The notes under the pieces were generated by a model. That model ran no database searches. It was given only the letters and a program-made list of their open reading frames with translations, and was not told the origin of the DNA. From Maridesulfovibrio sp. (GTDB lineage: Bacteria > Desulfobacterota > Desulfovibrionia > Desulfovibrionales > Desulfovibrionaceae): 64,000 nt of DNA. Numbering within the stretch: the first letter of the stretch is position 1; every line of letters starts with the position of its first letter. Below are positions 8,760-17,110 of the stretch, piece by piece. The position numbers were made by a program, and so were the translations under genes. Location of the stretch: assembly GCF_963678865.1 (NCBI RefSeq), contig NZ_OY787459.1, positions 3,340,501 through 3,404,500 of the forward strand, in the 5' to 3' direction.

Positions 8760-9305
8760 TTAAGCCTGCATAGCTGATTCTTCTATTATTTTTTCAACCA
8801 TGTCGGCGGCGTCTTCGAATGATGCTTCGGGGTCGGCTTCTATCAGCGCGATTTGTAAGTTTATTTCGCGCTGCAGAGTAATGTTCTCGGGATCGAAATA
8901 GAGTTTCCAGACCGGGACGGCTTTTTTTCCTGCTCCGGCGCGGCAGAGCAGTAGTCCGAGGTAGAGATAGGAGAAGTTGTCTTTGCCGAGGATACGGATT
9001 GCCCGTTCGAATTCAACCTTGGCCTGAATGTATTTCTCGCTTTTGTACAGGCAATGCCCGAGCCTCTTGCGGGCATCGGCATTCTGGGGTTCCGTTTTGA
9101 TGAATTCCTTGTATTTGTCGGCTGCTTCTTCAAATCGTCCGTTTTCGTAAGCAACGTTTGCTTCGGCCAGAGTCTCGAGATTAACCTCTTTGGCCGCTAT
9201 GGGCTTGGCTGCGCTTTGGGCCTGTTCACGGTCCTCTTTTTTTCTGAATCCACCGAAAAGGAATCCTCTTCTTGATAATTTTTGGGCCTTTTTTTTACCG
9301 GACAT
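8760..9305 (-). CDS. TPR-repeat protein
   Basis: About 181 residues when started at the ATG at 9303-9305, which follows a strong GGAGGAG; an upstream in-frame ATG has no such site. After a basic N-terminus (KKKAQKLSRRGFLFGGF) it contains two to three tetratricopeptide repeats, for example ANVAYENGRFEEAADKYKEF and CLYKSEKYIQAKVEFERAI. TPRs form protein-docking scaffolds. SRRGFLF resembles a twin-arginine motif but no hydrophobic signal core follows, so export is doubtful. The partner protein is unknown. Confidence 0.8.
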   Translation of the reverse strand: MSGKKKAQKLSRRGFLFGGFRKKEDREQAQSAAKPIAAKEVNLETLAEANVAYENGRFEEAADKYKEFIKTEPQNADARKRLGHCLYKSEKYIQAKVEFERAIRILGKDNFSYLYLGLLLCRAGAGKKAVPVWKLYFDPENITLQREINLQIALIEADPEASFEDAADMVEKIIEESAMQA

Positions 9306-9434
9306 ATTCTCCTCCACATTGAAAAACTGCCGGAGTGTAACGGCAAATTTCTCGGACGCCAAGTATATTTAAGCTCTATGGACATATGGTACCAGCCGTT
9401 ATAAAACATAATTAACTAAAAATATGAGGTTGCC

Positions 9435-10013
9435 ATGAAAAGATCATTGTTGATTATGGTTGTCTGCCTAGTCTGCGTTTCCTGTGCCCGGACCGAAGGT
9501 TACACCACTCCATTTGATACCGGGGGCAAGGTGTACAAATTGGCTCTGCTGCCCTGGCATACGTCGACTATGAATTTTGATTTTAAATACCGGTGGCGCA
9601 TGACTCAGTCTTTGCTGACTTCCTGTAAGGATGCCGGGTCCTTTGAACTGAAATGGTCTGCCTATCCTGTCAATGGTGGTGATGTTGACATTCTGGAAAA
9701 CATCAAGAAATCCAGCTTGTGGGAACGCCGCAAGTATGGAAAGTATTATCCGGTAGTGTCTGCGGTGCAGTCCGCTCTTTCCGGGGTTGATGCTGATCTT
9801 GCCCTGCTTTATGATATTTCCGCTGATAATGCGGATTTTGACAGTGATTCCGTGTATGATGCCCGCTGCGATTACGTCCGGCTTTTTCTTGTGGATGTGA
9901 AAACAGGGAAGGTTGTAGTCGAATTTGTGCGGACAGATTTTATGCATAACGGAGCAGCGGCAGACATTAAGCAGGTCAACCTGCGAGCCTTAAACAAATG
10001 GCTTACTGAATAA
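9435..10013 (+). CDS. Putative lipoprotein of unknown function
   Basis: A 192-residue protein whose N-terminus (MKRSLLIMVVCLVCVSC) looks like a lipoprotein signal with Cys17 as the lipidation site, although the residue at -3 is not ideal. The mature part (KLALLPWHTSTMNFDFKY...) resembles the start of curli-assembly or GNA1162-type outer-membrane lipoproteins that bind a stress-response core, but I do not recognise the family. GAGG precedes the ATG. It is followed after 27 nt by another exported protein, so the pair may act together at the envelope. Confidence 0.7.
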   Translation: MKRSLLIMVVCLVCVSCARTEGYTTPFDTGGKVYKLALLPWHTSTMNFDFKYRWRMTQSLLTSCKDAGSFELKWSAYPVNGGDVDILENIKKSSLWERRKYGKYYPVVSAVQSALSGVDADLALLYDISADNADFDSDSVYDARCDYVRLFLVDVKTGKVVVEFVRTDFMHNGAAADIKQVNLRALNKWLTE

Positions 10014-10040
10014 GTCCTGTGATTACAAAGGAGTTTAATC

Positions 10041-10520
10041 GTGGCTAAAAGGTTTTTCTTTCCGGTATTTTTTTGTGTTGCGGTCCTTTTTGCCTCCTCT
10101 GCTTTAGCAGGAGAGATGAATATCAAGGGTTGGGAAAAGGGCAGTGAATATGACAGCCTCTATGATAACACAGACCGTGATGTTTTTAAGGGGACCCTCC
10201 TGAAAATCAAATATATTACCCCGATGGACGGAATGGCTGAGGGTGTCGCTGTTCTTGTCAAAGACAAGGAAGACGGTGAGGAAGTTCTGGTGCATCTCGG
10301 GCCCAAGGATTTTGTGGAGCCGCGTATTAAAGACCTGCGTCCCGGCTCTCGGGTGAAAGTATACGGTGTGCTCGTGGAAATTGACGGTGAGTACGAATAC
10401 ATGTGCGCCAAACTCAAGGCCGGGGAAGAACGCAAATACAAGTTCCGCCTGACCAAAGACGGTACCCCTTTCTGGTCTCTTTCTTCCGAAGATTTGAAAA
10501 AAGAAGAAGCAAGTCAGTAA
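10041..10520 (+). CDS. Exported OB-fold-like protein of unknown function
   Basis: A 159-residue protein with a GTG start after AAAGGAG and a clean signal peptide (residues 1-23, ending SSALAG). The mature region has short alternating beta-strands, such as VFKGTLLKIKYI, VLVHLGPKDFV, PGSRVKVYGVLVEIDGEYEY and MCAKLKA, that match the five-strand pattern of periplasmic OB-fold proteins. A highly charged tail follows. The fold is my inference and the ligand is unknown. Cotranscription with the upstream lipoprotein is likely. Confidence 0.7.
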   Translation: MAKRFFFPVFFCVAVLFASSALAGEMNIKGWEKGSEYDSLYDNTDRDVFKGTLLKIKYITPMDGMAEGVAVLVKDKEDGEEVLVHLGPKDFVEPRIKDLRPGSRVKVYGVLVEIDGEYEYMCAKLKAGEERKYKFRLTKDGTPFWSLSSEDLKKEEASQ

Positions 10521-10528
10521 ATAATGAT

Positions 10529-10632
10529 GCCTCCGGCGGCTGGAGAAGGGGAGAAATCCTTTTTTCAAAAAGTATTTAATCCGCCGGAGGCATAATCTTT
10601 TCATCAAAAAGCGCGTAGCGCATCAAAAAACT
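10529..10632. repeat. Junction repeat element, copy 3 (compact form)
   Basis: A short version between two co-directional genes. Arms GCCTCCGGCGG (10529-10539) and CCGCCGGAGGC (10581-10591) form a terminal hairpin around a degenerate TTTTTTCAAAAAG core. A trailing AAAGCGCGTAGCGCATCAAAAAAC block resembles the inner arm of the larger copies. It is the only well-formed copy not at a convergent junction. Confidence 0.65.
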
Positions 10633-10639
10633 TATCTAT

Positions 10640-12790
10640 ATGAATTCCAAAAATATTTCCCGTATTTCAGCTGAACTGAATATTCTCGATAAAAACGTAA
10701 AAGCTGTTGTGTCCCTGCTAGATGAAGGGGCAACCATTCCTTTTATCTCCCGCTACCGTAAGGAGGCAACAGGAAGCCTTGATGAAGTGGCTGTTTCTGC
10801 TGTCAGTGATCTTTTTGAAAAGCTGAAGGAGCTGGATAAGCGTCGCGAAACCGTACTTAAGTCAATTGAAGAGCAGGGCAAGCTTGAAGACAGCTTGCGG
10901 AAAAAGATTGAAGCAGCTGAAACCATGCGCCAGCTTGAAGATTTGTACCTGCCTTATAAGCCCAAGCGTAAGACCAAAGGGCAGGCAGCAATCCAGAAGG
11001 GGCTGGAGCCGCTGGCCTACAAACTTTTTGCCCAGAAATGCGACCCTGTTCAGGAGGCGCAGGCTTTTGTCTCAGCGGCTAAGGGCGTGGAGTCTGTAGA
11101 TGAAGCCTTGTCCGGGGCGCGGGACATTATCGCGGAGAAGATTGCTGAGAACACGGTCAGCCGCGAGGCGGTACGTTCTTTGTTTGAGCGCAAGGCCTTG
11201 ATAGAATCCAAACCCACCAAGGCTGCTCAAGAAGAAGAAAATAAGGATAAGGCATCCAAGTTTCGGGACTGGTTTGACTGGCGCGAGCCTGCGAAAAAGG
11301 CTGCCGGACATCGTATCCTTGCTTTGTTCCGTGGGGAGCGTGATAAATTTTTGAAAGTATCTATCCGGCCGGAGGAAGCTGACGGTCTGGATATCCTGCA
11401 CCGTAAGCTGGTCCGTTCCAATTCTGCGGCTTCCAAACAGGTTGAGATGGCTGCAACGGACAGCTACAAGCGTCTGCTGGCCCCGCAGATGGAGACTGAA
11501 TTACGCGGGGTGCTGCTGGAAAAGGCTGAAACCGAGGCTATTAATATCTTCGCTGCTAATCTGCGTGAAATTCTGCTTGCTCCTCCTTTGGGCGGTAAAC
11601 GGGTGCTGGCTCTTGATCCGGGCTTCCGGACCGGGGCCAAGCTGGTCTGCCTTGATGCGCAGGGTTCCCTGCTGCATAACGAGACCATTTACCCTGTAAC
11701 TTCGGAAGGTAAGAAGAAAGAGGCTGCGCGTATAGTCAGCGGACTGGTGAAAAAGTTTGATATAGAGGCTGTCGCCATCGGTAACGGTACTGCCGGGCGT
11801 GAAACAGAGCAGTTTGTGAAAGAGCTTGGTTTGGATAAATCCGTTCAGGTGATAATGGTCAATGAATCCGGGGCTTCTGTGTATTCGGCTTCAGAAATAG
11901 CCCGCGATGAGTTCCCCGATCATGACATCACCGTGCGCGGAGCTGTTTCCATCGGTCGCAGGCTCATGGATCCGCTGGCGGAGCTGGTTAAGATTGATCC
12001 CAAATCTATCGGAGTGGGTCAGTATCAACATGATGTGGATCAGAAGGGGCTGGCAGAAAGTCTAGGCAGGGTTGTTGAATCCTGCGTAAACATGGTCGGG
12101 GTTGAATTGAACACCGCCAGTGCAAGGCTGCTGCAGTCAGTTTCCGGCCTGGGGCCGGTTCTGGCGGCAAATGTTATCAAATTCCGTGAGGAAAACGGTC
12201 CTTTTGCTTCCCGTAAGGAATTGCTTAAGGTACCCCGTCTCGGTCCTAAGGCTTTTGAGCAGTGCGCCGGCTTTTTACGTATCCGTGGGTCTAAAAATCC
12301 GTTGGACGGAACAGCAGTCCACCCGGAACGATATCAGGCCGTGGCCGGGATAGCCAAAGATCTCGGTGCGGATGTTGCGGATTTGATCAAGTCTGCTGAT
12401 TTGCGGGCAAAGATCAGGCTGGAGGATTATGTCTCCGATGATCTAGGTCTGCCCACTCTTCAAGATATTATGAAGGAACTTGAAAAGCCGGGGCGTGATC
12501 CCCGTAAGAAGTTTGAGGCTGTTCGTTTTGATGATTCCGTCAAGGAAGTCTCGGACCTGCGCGAAGGGATGATTCTCAACGGCATCGTGACCAATGTTAC
12601 AGCTTTCGGAGCATTTGTTGATATCGGGGTGCATCAGGATGGGCTGGTCCACATCAGCCGCATGTCCGATGAGTTCGTGCGTGATCCGGCAACGGTTGTG
12701 CATCCGGGGCAGGCTGTTAATGTCAAAGTCCTTGAGGTGGATATCCAGCGTAAAAGGATTTCATTGAGCATGCGCCAGTCGGATATGTAG
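10640..12790 (+). CDS. tex: Tex-family RNA-binding transcription accessory protein
   Basis: A 716-residue Tex protein of near-standard length. Visible parts are the N-terminal helical Tex domain, a YqgF/RNase-H-like fold (VLALDPGFRTGAKLVCLD), the tandem helix-hairpin-helix region (LLQSVSGLGPVLAANVIKF), and a C-terminal S1 RNA-binding domain (about 645-714). Tex associates with RNA polymerase and influences transcription and stress tolerance. The start ATG at 10640 lacks an obvious Shine-Dalgarno, as repeat copy 3 occupies the upstream region, so initiation may be weak. Confidence 0.95.
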   Translation: MNSKNISRISAELNILDKNVKAVVSLLDEGATIPFISRYRKEATGSLDEVAVSAVSDLFEKLKELDKRRETVLKSIEEQGKLEDSLRKKIEAAETMRQLEDLYLPYKPKRKTKGQAAIQKGLEPLAYKLFAQKCDPVQEAQAFVSAAKGVESVDEALSGARDIIAEKIAENTVSREAVRSLFERKALIESKPTKAAQEEENKDKASKFRDWFDWREPAKKAAGHRILALFRGERDKFLKVSIRPEEADGLDILHRKLVRSNSAASKQVEMAATDSYKRLLAPQMETELRGVLLEKAETEAINIFAANLREILLAPPLGGKRVLALDPGFRTGAKLVCLDAQGSLLHNETIYPVTSEGKKKEAARIVSGLVKKFDIEAVAIGNGTAGRETEQFVKELGLDKSVQVIMVNESGASVYSASEIARDEFPDHDITVRGAVSIGRRLMDPLAELVKIDPKSIGVGQYQHDVDQKGLAESLGRVVESCVNMVGVELNTASARLLQSVSGLGPVLAANVIKFREENGPFASRKELLKVPRLGPKAFEQCAGFLRIRGSKNPLDGTAVHPERYQAVAGIAKDLGADVADLIKSADLRAKIRLEDYVSDDLGLPTLQDIMKELEKPGRDPRKKFEAVRFDDSVKEVSDLREGMILNGIVTNVTAFGAFVDIGVHQDGLVHISRMSDEFVRDPATVVHPGQAVNVKVLEVDIQRKRISLSMRQSDM

Positions 12791-12965
12791 CCCTCAGTGG
12801 GCCGACGTTGCTCTCCCAAAAATTAACCCGCAGTATCTCTTGAGATATTGCGGGTTTTTGTTTGAAAGTCGTCTTAATAAGCTTGATGCGAAGCTTATTG
12901 AAAAAGTTTGGGATTTTTAAACCCTTTTCAAAGGGGTTAAAGCCCTCGGCAGAGCCGCCGGAGGC
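12791..12965. repeat. Convergent-junction element, copy 4, with intrinsic terminator
   Basis: Between tex and the convergent Cys-rich gene. The centre is a strong terminator-like hairpin (12825-12832 with 12849-12856, plus inner stem 12834-12839 with 12842-12847) followed by T5. The right half keeps the family blocks GATGCGAAGCTTATTG, AAAAAGTTTGGGATTTTT, an AAACCC/GGGGTT hairpin, and the terminal GCCGCCGGAGGC (12954-12965). The left half is mostly eroded (CTCCCAAAAATT remains). Confidence 0.8.
12825..12859 (+). terminator. Intrinsic terminator after tex
   Basis: Stem AACCCGCA / TGCGGGTT with an inner TATCTC / GAGATA stem and a two-base loop, followed by TTTTTG. It lies 34 nt past the tex stop codon and forms the core of repeat copy 4. 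Confidence 0.85.
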
Positions 12966-12971
12966 ATGCCT

Positions 12972-13307
12972 TTACAATCCCGGAAGCATGAGGTGGCTTT
13001 TGGCCTGCTGCCGTTTCCTGCGCTTCTGCATGGTTTTGGGATGGACCCCGAAGCGGAAGCGGCGCAGCACGCATTCTTTTTCTTTGCAGTCGCGGATAGC
13101 CTGACGATCGCCCACGGTGCAGGCGAGACAGTGCTTGCGGATAGCCCGGATGCAGGTGCGCTGGGATTCTTCTGTTTTGGGTCCGCGCAATTCATAAAGA
13201 GAGCAGTCGCTGTCCTCACATTCCCTGACAAGCTGAGGGCTGCCGCCCATGCACCACAGGCAGTAGGCCCGTATGGACTGATGAGGATTTCTTTTCCGTT
13301 CGCTCAA
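12972..13307 (-). CDS. Small protein with two tandem C-x2-C-x10-C-x4-C zinc-ribbon-like repeats
   Basis: A 111-residue basic protein starting at TTG (13305-13307), which is supported by a GGAG six bases upstream. It contains two repeats with identical cysteine spacing: C-LW-C ... C-EDSD-C and C-LA-C ... C-KEKE-C, each preceded by an IRxxC-type turn and followed by basic residues. The four-cysteine spacing suggests one zinc (or Fe-S) site per repeat. The basic tail (KTMQKRRKRQQAKSH) suggests nucleic-acid binding. I do not recognise a named family and no function can be assigned. Confidence 0.75.
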   Translation of the reverse strand: MSERKRNPHQSIRAYCLWCMGGSPQLVRECEDSDCSLYELRGPKTEESQRTCIRAIRKHCLACTVGDRQAIRDCKEKECVLRRFRFGVHPKTMQKRRKRQQAKSHLMLPGL

Positions 13308-13453
13308 TTGGTTCTCCGTTTATCGCGGTAGCGTATTTCACAAGGCAGAAGGCTGCCGTGGGCCGCGAAAGCCCATCTTTACGTAAATCGGACGTAAAAA
13401 TAAAGAGTGTATCTGCTTATGGTTGAATGTTTTTTTAACTACTTTGAATATAT

Positions 13454-13493
13454 AAAAAAACAAGGCGTATCCTTTCATAAGGTACGCCTTGTT
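13454..13493 (-). terminator. Intrinsic terminator after the 3D-domain lipoprotein gene
   Basis: Arms AACAAGGCGTA (13459-13469) and TACGCCTTGTT (13483-13493) with an inner CCTT/AAGG pair. On the minus strand the stem is followed by seven T residues, so it stops transcription coming from the gene ending at 13523. Confidence 0.88.
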
Positions 13494-13522
13494 TCAGTCA
13501 TTTGGAAAGGGTTGCTTGCAGA

Positions 13523-13915
13523 TTAATCCTGTTTTTCGAAAGTAATGGTTACTTCTCGTTTTCCCCAATCTTTGGCCGCTTTTGTATCAAGGCCCATATA
13601 GATGTCGATCTTGTTGGTCCAGCGTTTGTTCATTTTGTCCTTGACCATGTATTCGCCGGGAAGACCTTCAATTTTTACCTTGGTGTCATGGGTCAGACCC
13701 TTTGGAATGAGATCACGTGATACTGCGATGCATTTCATGCCCGGCTTGAGTTCGTCTCCCCATGCGCCGAGAAAGGGGTGGGAAGAGGTCTGCGCCACTT
13801 GGGAAGTATAGGCTGTGGAGGTTACTTTCATGGAGATTGTTTTTTCTTCTCCGATGCATCCTGAGATAAGAAACAGAGCTGCAATTATCAGCAACAGATT
13901 TCGAAATTTGTTCAT
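13523..13915 (-). CDS. 3D-domain lipoprotein
   Basis: About 131 residues when started at the ATG at 13913-13915, which places a standard lipoprotein signal at the N-terminus with lipobox LISGC (Cys20). A longer in-frame start would overlap cbiO by 89 nt and hide the signal. The mature part carries the double-psi barrel '3D' domain (named for three aspartates), with KDKMNKRWTNKIDIYMG near the C-terminus. This domain is found in cell-wall hydrolases such as MltA and related muramidase-like enzymes. A small peptidoglycan-acting lipoprotein is the best guess; no catalytic partner domain is present. Confidence 0.82.
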   Translation of the reverse strand: MNKFRNLLLIIAALFLISGCIGEEKTISMKVTSTAYTSQVAQTSSHPFLGAWGDELKPGMKCIAVSRDLIPKGLTHDTKVKIEGLPGEYMVKDKMNKRWTNKIDIYMGLDTKAAKDWGKREVTITFEKQD

Positions 13916-13940
13916 GGTGACCCCTGTTAAATTTTTGCGG

Positions 13941-14639
13941 TTAAAGTCGGCATTTCCCGTAGTCGTGGTTGTCTTTGAAATTAGAGGCGCCGCGTAGGAT
14001 TTTACCTTTGCTGCAGGAATACTCAACATCAGTTACCCGGACCAGAAAATCAAGGTCATGAGAAACCACCAGCATGGGAACAGCCAGAGAGTTTAGTATT
14101 TCGATCAGCCTTTCGCGCATGGTCGGGTCGAGATCGTTTGTAGGCTCATCCAGGACCAGTGCTTTAGGTTCCATAGCCAGCACCGTAGCAAGCGAAACCA
14201 GCTTTTTTTCACCACCTGAAAGACGGTAGGAAACCCGGTCTTCGTATCCGGAAAGGCCGAGGGTACAGAGAGTGTACTCGGCTGTTTTGCGGGCTTCTTC
14301 CGGGGATTTCCCAAGATTAAGCGGTCCGAAGGCCACATCTTCCAGCACGGTAGGGCAGAAAAGTTGATCATCCGCCTGCTGGAAAAGCAGGCCCACCCCT
14401 CTGCGCAGTTCCCGGAAATCCTTTTCGGAGTCCATTTTCCGGCCCATATAGTGAACCTGTCCTGCTTGCGGCTTGATTAAGCCCATGATGATGTGCAGCA
14501 GTGTGGTTTTGCCGGAACCGTTATGTCCGGTCAGAGCAATTTTTTGTCCCGGCTTGAGGGCGAAATCAACGTTTTTGAGAACATCATTTCCGGGGTAGGA
14601 AAAGCTCACATCATGCAGGGAAAATATGGCTGAATTCAC
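13941..14639 (-). CDS. cbiO: ECF-type ABC transporter ATPase (CbiO-like)
   Basis: A 232-residue ATPase with Walker A GHNGSGKTT, signature LSGGEKK, and Walker B LVLDEPTNDLDP. These features and the partner fit the energy-coupling-factor ATPase of cobalt/nickel or vitamin transporters. The start overlaps the end of cbiQ by 4 nt (ATGA), implying coupled translation. No second ATPase and no substrate-binding S component (CbiM/NikM or a vitamin-specific S protein) is next to it, so the imported substrate is not defined here. Confidence 0.88.
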   Translation of the reverse strand: MNSAIFSLHDVSFSYPGNDVLKNVDFALKPGQKIALTGHNGSGKTTLLHIIMGLIKPQAGQVHYMGRKMDSEKDFRELRRGVGLLFQQADDQLFCPTVLEDVAFGPLNLGKSPEEARKTAEYTLCTLGLSGYEDRVSYRLSGGEKKLVSLATVLAMEPKALVLDEPTNDLDPTMRERLIEILNSLAVPMLVVSHDLDFLVRVTDVEYSCSKGKILRGASNFKDNHDYGKCRL

Positions 14640-15409
14640 AGCAGTACCTCGATTTTATTAAACTCAAGAAAAATGAACAGCACGATAAATCCCATCGTTA
14701 CAGCCAGCAGGGCCAAATCATTCCTGCTTATGCGGTAAGCGGTCAGGGAGTGGAAGGTGCCGGTAAATCCGCGGCAGAGCATTGCCTGCCAGACCCGTTC
14801 AGCCCGGTCCAGACTGCGAACCAAAAGCATACCCATGAGCCATGCATAGGTGCGGTAGGTGCGTGCGCTGCTGCGGGGGGTAAAGCCTCGCATGGCGGCG
14901 GCTCTGCGCATGCGGGTGTATTCCATGATCATCACATGTACGTAACGCCAGCTGAAAAGAAGCAGGCGGCACAGTTTGTCGGGAAATTTGAGGGTCTGCA
15001 TACCAGCGCCAAGGGTTTGTACCGGCATGGTGGCTATAAGCGCAGTGACTGCTAGGATAATCCCGTTTGATTTAAGGGTGATGACAGCGGTGTAGATTAT
15101 TCCTTCCAGTGTAGCTGTAAAAGGGCCGATATTGAAAAGCGGTGTTCCGGGCCGGGAAAAGGGCAGGAATATCCAAAGGAACAGAATGAAAAAGTTGATA
15201 ACGACCAGTCTTTTGAGGAGGAGTTTAAAGCTCAGGCGGGCCGAAAGGGCATAAATAACTCCGGCTAAGAGCACACAGCACGCAGGGGTAATGTCGGTAA
15301 CCAGTGCCCCGGCAAGGGAAAAAATAAATGCGCAGGCCAGCCTGAATCCGGGATGCATGGAGTGGATAATTGAGTTGCCGTAGGCAAAAGGTTCAGTTAG
15401 CTGCTGCAA
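14636..15409 (-). CDS. cbiQ: ECF transporter transmembrane T component (CbiQ-like)
   Basis: About 257 residues with five to six hydrophobic segments and the coupling motif ARxAAAMRGF-like (RMRRAAAMRGFTPRS), which contacts the ATPases. The start is taken as TTG at 15407-15409, because AGGAGATTATT precedes it closely; a longer frame from ATG 15463 has no ribosome site. It heads a two-gene unit with cbiO. An S component must be encoded elsewhere or shared. Confidence 0.85.
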   Translation of the reverse strand: MQQLTEPFAYGNSIIHSMHPGFRLACAFIFSLAGALVTDITPACCVLLAGVIYALSARLSFKLLLKRLVVINFFILFLWIFLPFSRPGTPLFNIGPFTATLEGIIYTAVITLKSNGIILAVTALIATMPVQTLGAGMQTLKFPDKLCRLLLFSWRYVHVMIMEYTRMRRAAAMRGFTPRSSARTYRTYAWLMGMLLVRSLDRAERVWQAMLCRGFTGTFHSLTAYRISRNDLALLAVTMGFIVLFIFLEFNKIEVLL

Positions 15410-15546
15410 AATAATCTCCTGATTTCGGCTTTTGGGAGTAGCACGCATCCCGGTTTCATGCAATCCGAAACAAATCTTGAGCTGAGCGGGTTATGCGGCT
15501 ATATCCTTCTGTACTTTGAAGATTAACAACTCTCTGGAAGGTCCGC

Positions 15547-16227
15547 ATGAGTAAAAACGCTGAATTGAAAAAAATAGTTGCCGAGGTCGGTGAAGACCTG
15601 ATCTGGCGTCCTTTGCACGATTTTGAACAGACCCGGCTCGCCGATGGTGTGGGGGACGATATCGACGGTATAGACCCTGATTTTACTGAACTTGATTTTA
15701 GCGGCAAGACTGTTTGCGATCTCGGCTGCAACATGGGGCATTTTTCTTTTTATGCTGCTGAACACGGAGCAAAGGAAGTTGTCGGTTACGATATTGAACC
15801 GAAAGTTATCTGCGGAGCCAGAAAGCTGGCCGGTCTTTATTGTGTTGAAAATGTTGATTTCAAAGTCTGCAATTTTGCTTATGACGAGCCGGAGCGGACT
15901 TTCGACATGGGAATGCTCATTGATATTATAGGTAAACAAAATATCGGCAAAGGGCGCATGACCGCAATTCTTAAGGGGCTTGAAAAACGCAGTGAATCAG
16001 AAATGCTGCTTACTTTCCGTCCTGAATATTACGTGAACAAACATCTTGGTTTTACGCCGGAACAGTTTGTAGAAATGTATCCCGGAGCTGAAATCAAGGA
16101 AGGTCTGTTCAGTCTGCTGGATTTTACGGTGCAGCTTTTTGCCGACAAATGGGAGATGGCTTACCTTTCCAAGCCTCATCCTGATGACGAACAATACAAA
16201 CGGACTGTCTATTTTAAGCGCAGATAA
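15547..16227 (+). CDS. Class I SAM-dependent methyltransferase
   Basis: A 226-residue soluble protein with a Rossmann methyltransferase core. Motif I is VCDLGCNMGHFSFYAA (about 58-73), the acidic residue that binds the SAM ribose is in VVGYDIEP, and a motif IV region FDMGMLIDIIG follows. The opening (IWRPLHDFEQTR) and motif spacing loosely recall CmoB/tRNA-wobble and small-molecule methyltransferases, but the substrate is not evident. The ATG follows GGAAGG. A second gene follows after 52 nt and the two are probably cotranscribed. Confidence 0.82.
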   Translation: MSKNAELKKIVAEVGEDLIWRPLHDFEQTRLADGVGDDIDGIDPDFTELDFSGKTVCDLGCNMGHFSFYAAEHGAKEVVGYDIEPKVICGARKLAGLYCVENVDFKVCNFAYDEPERTFDMGMLIDIIGKQNIGKGRMTAILKGLEKRSESEMLLTFRPEYYVNKHLGFTPEQFVEMYPGAEIKEGLFSLLDFTVQLFADKWEMAYLSKPHPDDEQYKRTVYFKRR

Positions 16228-16300
16228 CCTTGCCCCCTGCGCTGCAGTGATTATTTAGTTTTCCTGTCTGAATTGAGATTTGAAAATACAAGGGATTGAA

Positions 16301-16825
16301 ATGGCAAAAGAATATATAGAGTTGGTAGATGTTGAATATCAGGTTGAGGAAAAGGACAAGCGAAGCGTTTATGCTCCGGGAATGACCAAGGATATGATTA
16401 TCGGCGGACGTGATTCCGGCAATGTATTTCTCTTCTGCCTGAATGATGAGTTGCGTAAATCCATCGCAGCACAGGTGGCGGAAAAGCTGGGACGCGAATT
16501 TGTTGTAGTCGGCCGCAGTGACGGTAATCCCGTTCTGGAGAAGCTGGCCGCCGGAGATAACCAGATAATCAGCCTGCCGCGCGGGGCAGCCAAGTCTGCA
16601 AAAATGCGTGAACTGCTCAAGAATAACGGAAAGGTCATCTTTATCATGTGCGATTTTATGACCCTGCTGAATGCATCCGACGGTTCAGACGATGCCCGCG
16701 AACAGATTTCGCTCATGCTTAACCGGTTTGAACCCAGCTTCATGGAAGCCGCGCACCATATAGTACGTTCCGATCAGAGCGAAGAAGAGATTCTGCAGGA
16801 TGTTTTGGATAAAATAGCTATATAG
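16301..16825 (+). CDS. Shikimate-kinase-like protein lacking the P-loop
   Basis: About 174 residues from the ATG at 16301 (AAGGGA lies just upstream). The C-terminal half matches the end of shikimate kinases: LLKNNGKVIFIMCDFMTLL, a RFEPSFMEAAHHIV segment in place of RRPLYREAADIVV, and a final EEEILQDVLDKI helix. The N-terminal strand and the AQVAEKLGREFVVV helix also align, but the Walker A GSGKS is replaced by CLNDELRKS. A kinase reaction is therefore unlikely. It may be a regulatory or binding relic of AroK/AroL. The fold is inferred by eye. Confidence 0.6.
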   Translation: MAKEYIELVDVEYQVEEKDKRSVYAPGMTKDMIIGGRDSGNVFLFCLNDELRKSIAAQVAEKLGREFVVVGRSDGNPVLEKLAAGDNQIISLPRGAAKSAKMRELLKNNGKVIFIMCDFMTLLNASDGSDDAREQISLMLNRFEPSFMEAAHHIVRSDQSEEEILQDVLDKIAI

Positions 16826-17110
16826 TCTCCATCCGGGGGGCTTTCAGCGGGACCAAAGAAACTTTTTATCGGGGCTTCGCCGCTTCGTATGGAAAATTGT
16901 GCCAAAATAAGAATCGCAATAGTTTGAGCTCTATTGCGATTTTTATTTTGGCAGTTATTTGAGTAAACTAACTGCGAAGCTTACTGAAAAGTTTTGGGAT
17001 TTTTGCATTAGCCCTTAGGCGAGAAGCTTTGCTTCGAGTCTTAGGGATAACGACAGTGGAACAAACCATTTTTCAAAAGGGTTTAAGGCCCCCGGCAGGG
17101 TCGCCGAAGG
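16826..17110. repeat. Convergent-junction element, copy 5, with extra inserted hairpin
   Basis: Fills the gap between the kinase-like gene and the convergent DDAH gene. The central hairpin (16901-16952) pairs GCCAAAATAA + AATCGCAATAG with CTATTGCGATT + ATTTTGGC. Outward blocks GGGGCTTCGCCGCTTCG and ACTGCGAAGCTTACTG with AAAAGTTTTGGGATTTTT match the other copies. The right arm is interrupted by about 60 bp containing its own CCCTTAG...CTTAGGG near-palindrome (17010-17045). The outer ends have decayed. Confidence 0.75.

Noticed and set aside
9240..9305. Twin-arginine export signal in the TPR protein
   Set aside because: SRRGFLF is present but is followed by charged residues, not a hydrophobic core.
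13523..14029. Longer 168-residue version of the 3D-domain protein
   Set aside because: It would overlap cbiO by 89 nt and bury a clear lipoprotein signal; the internal ATG at 13915 is preferred.
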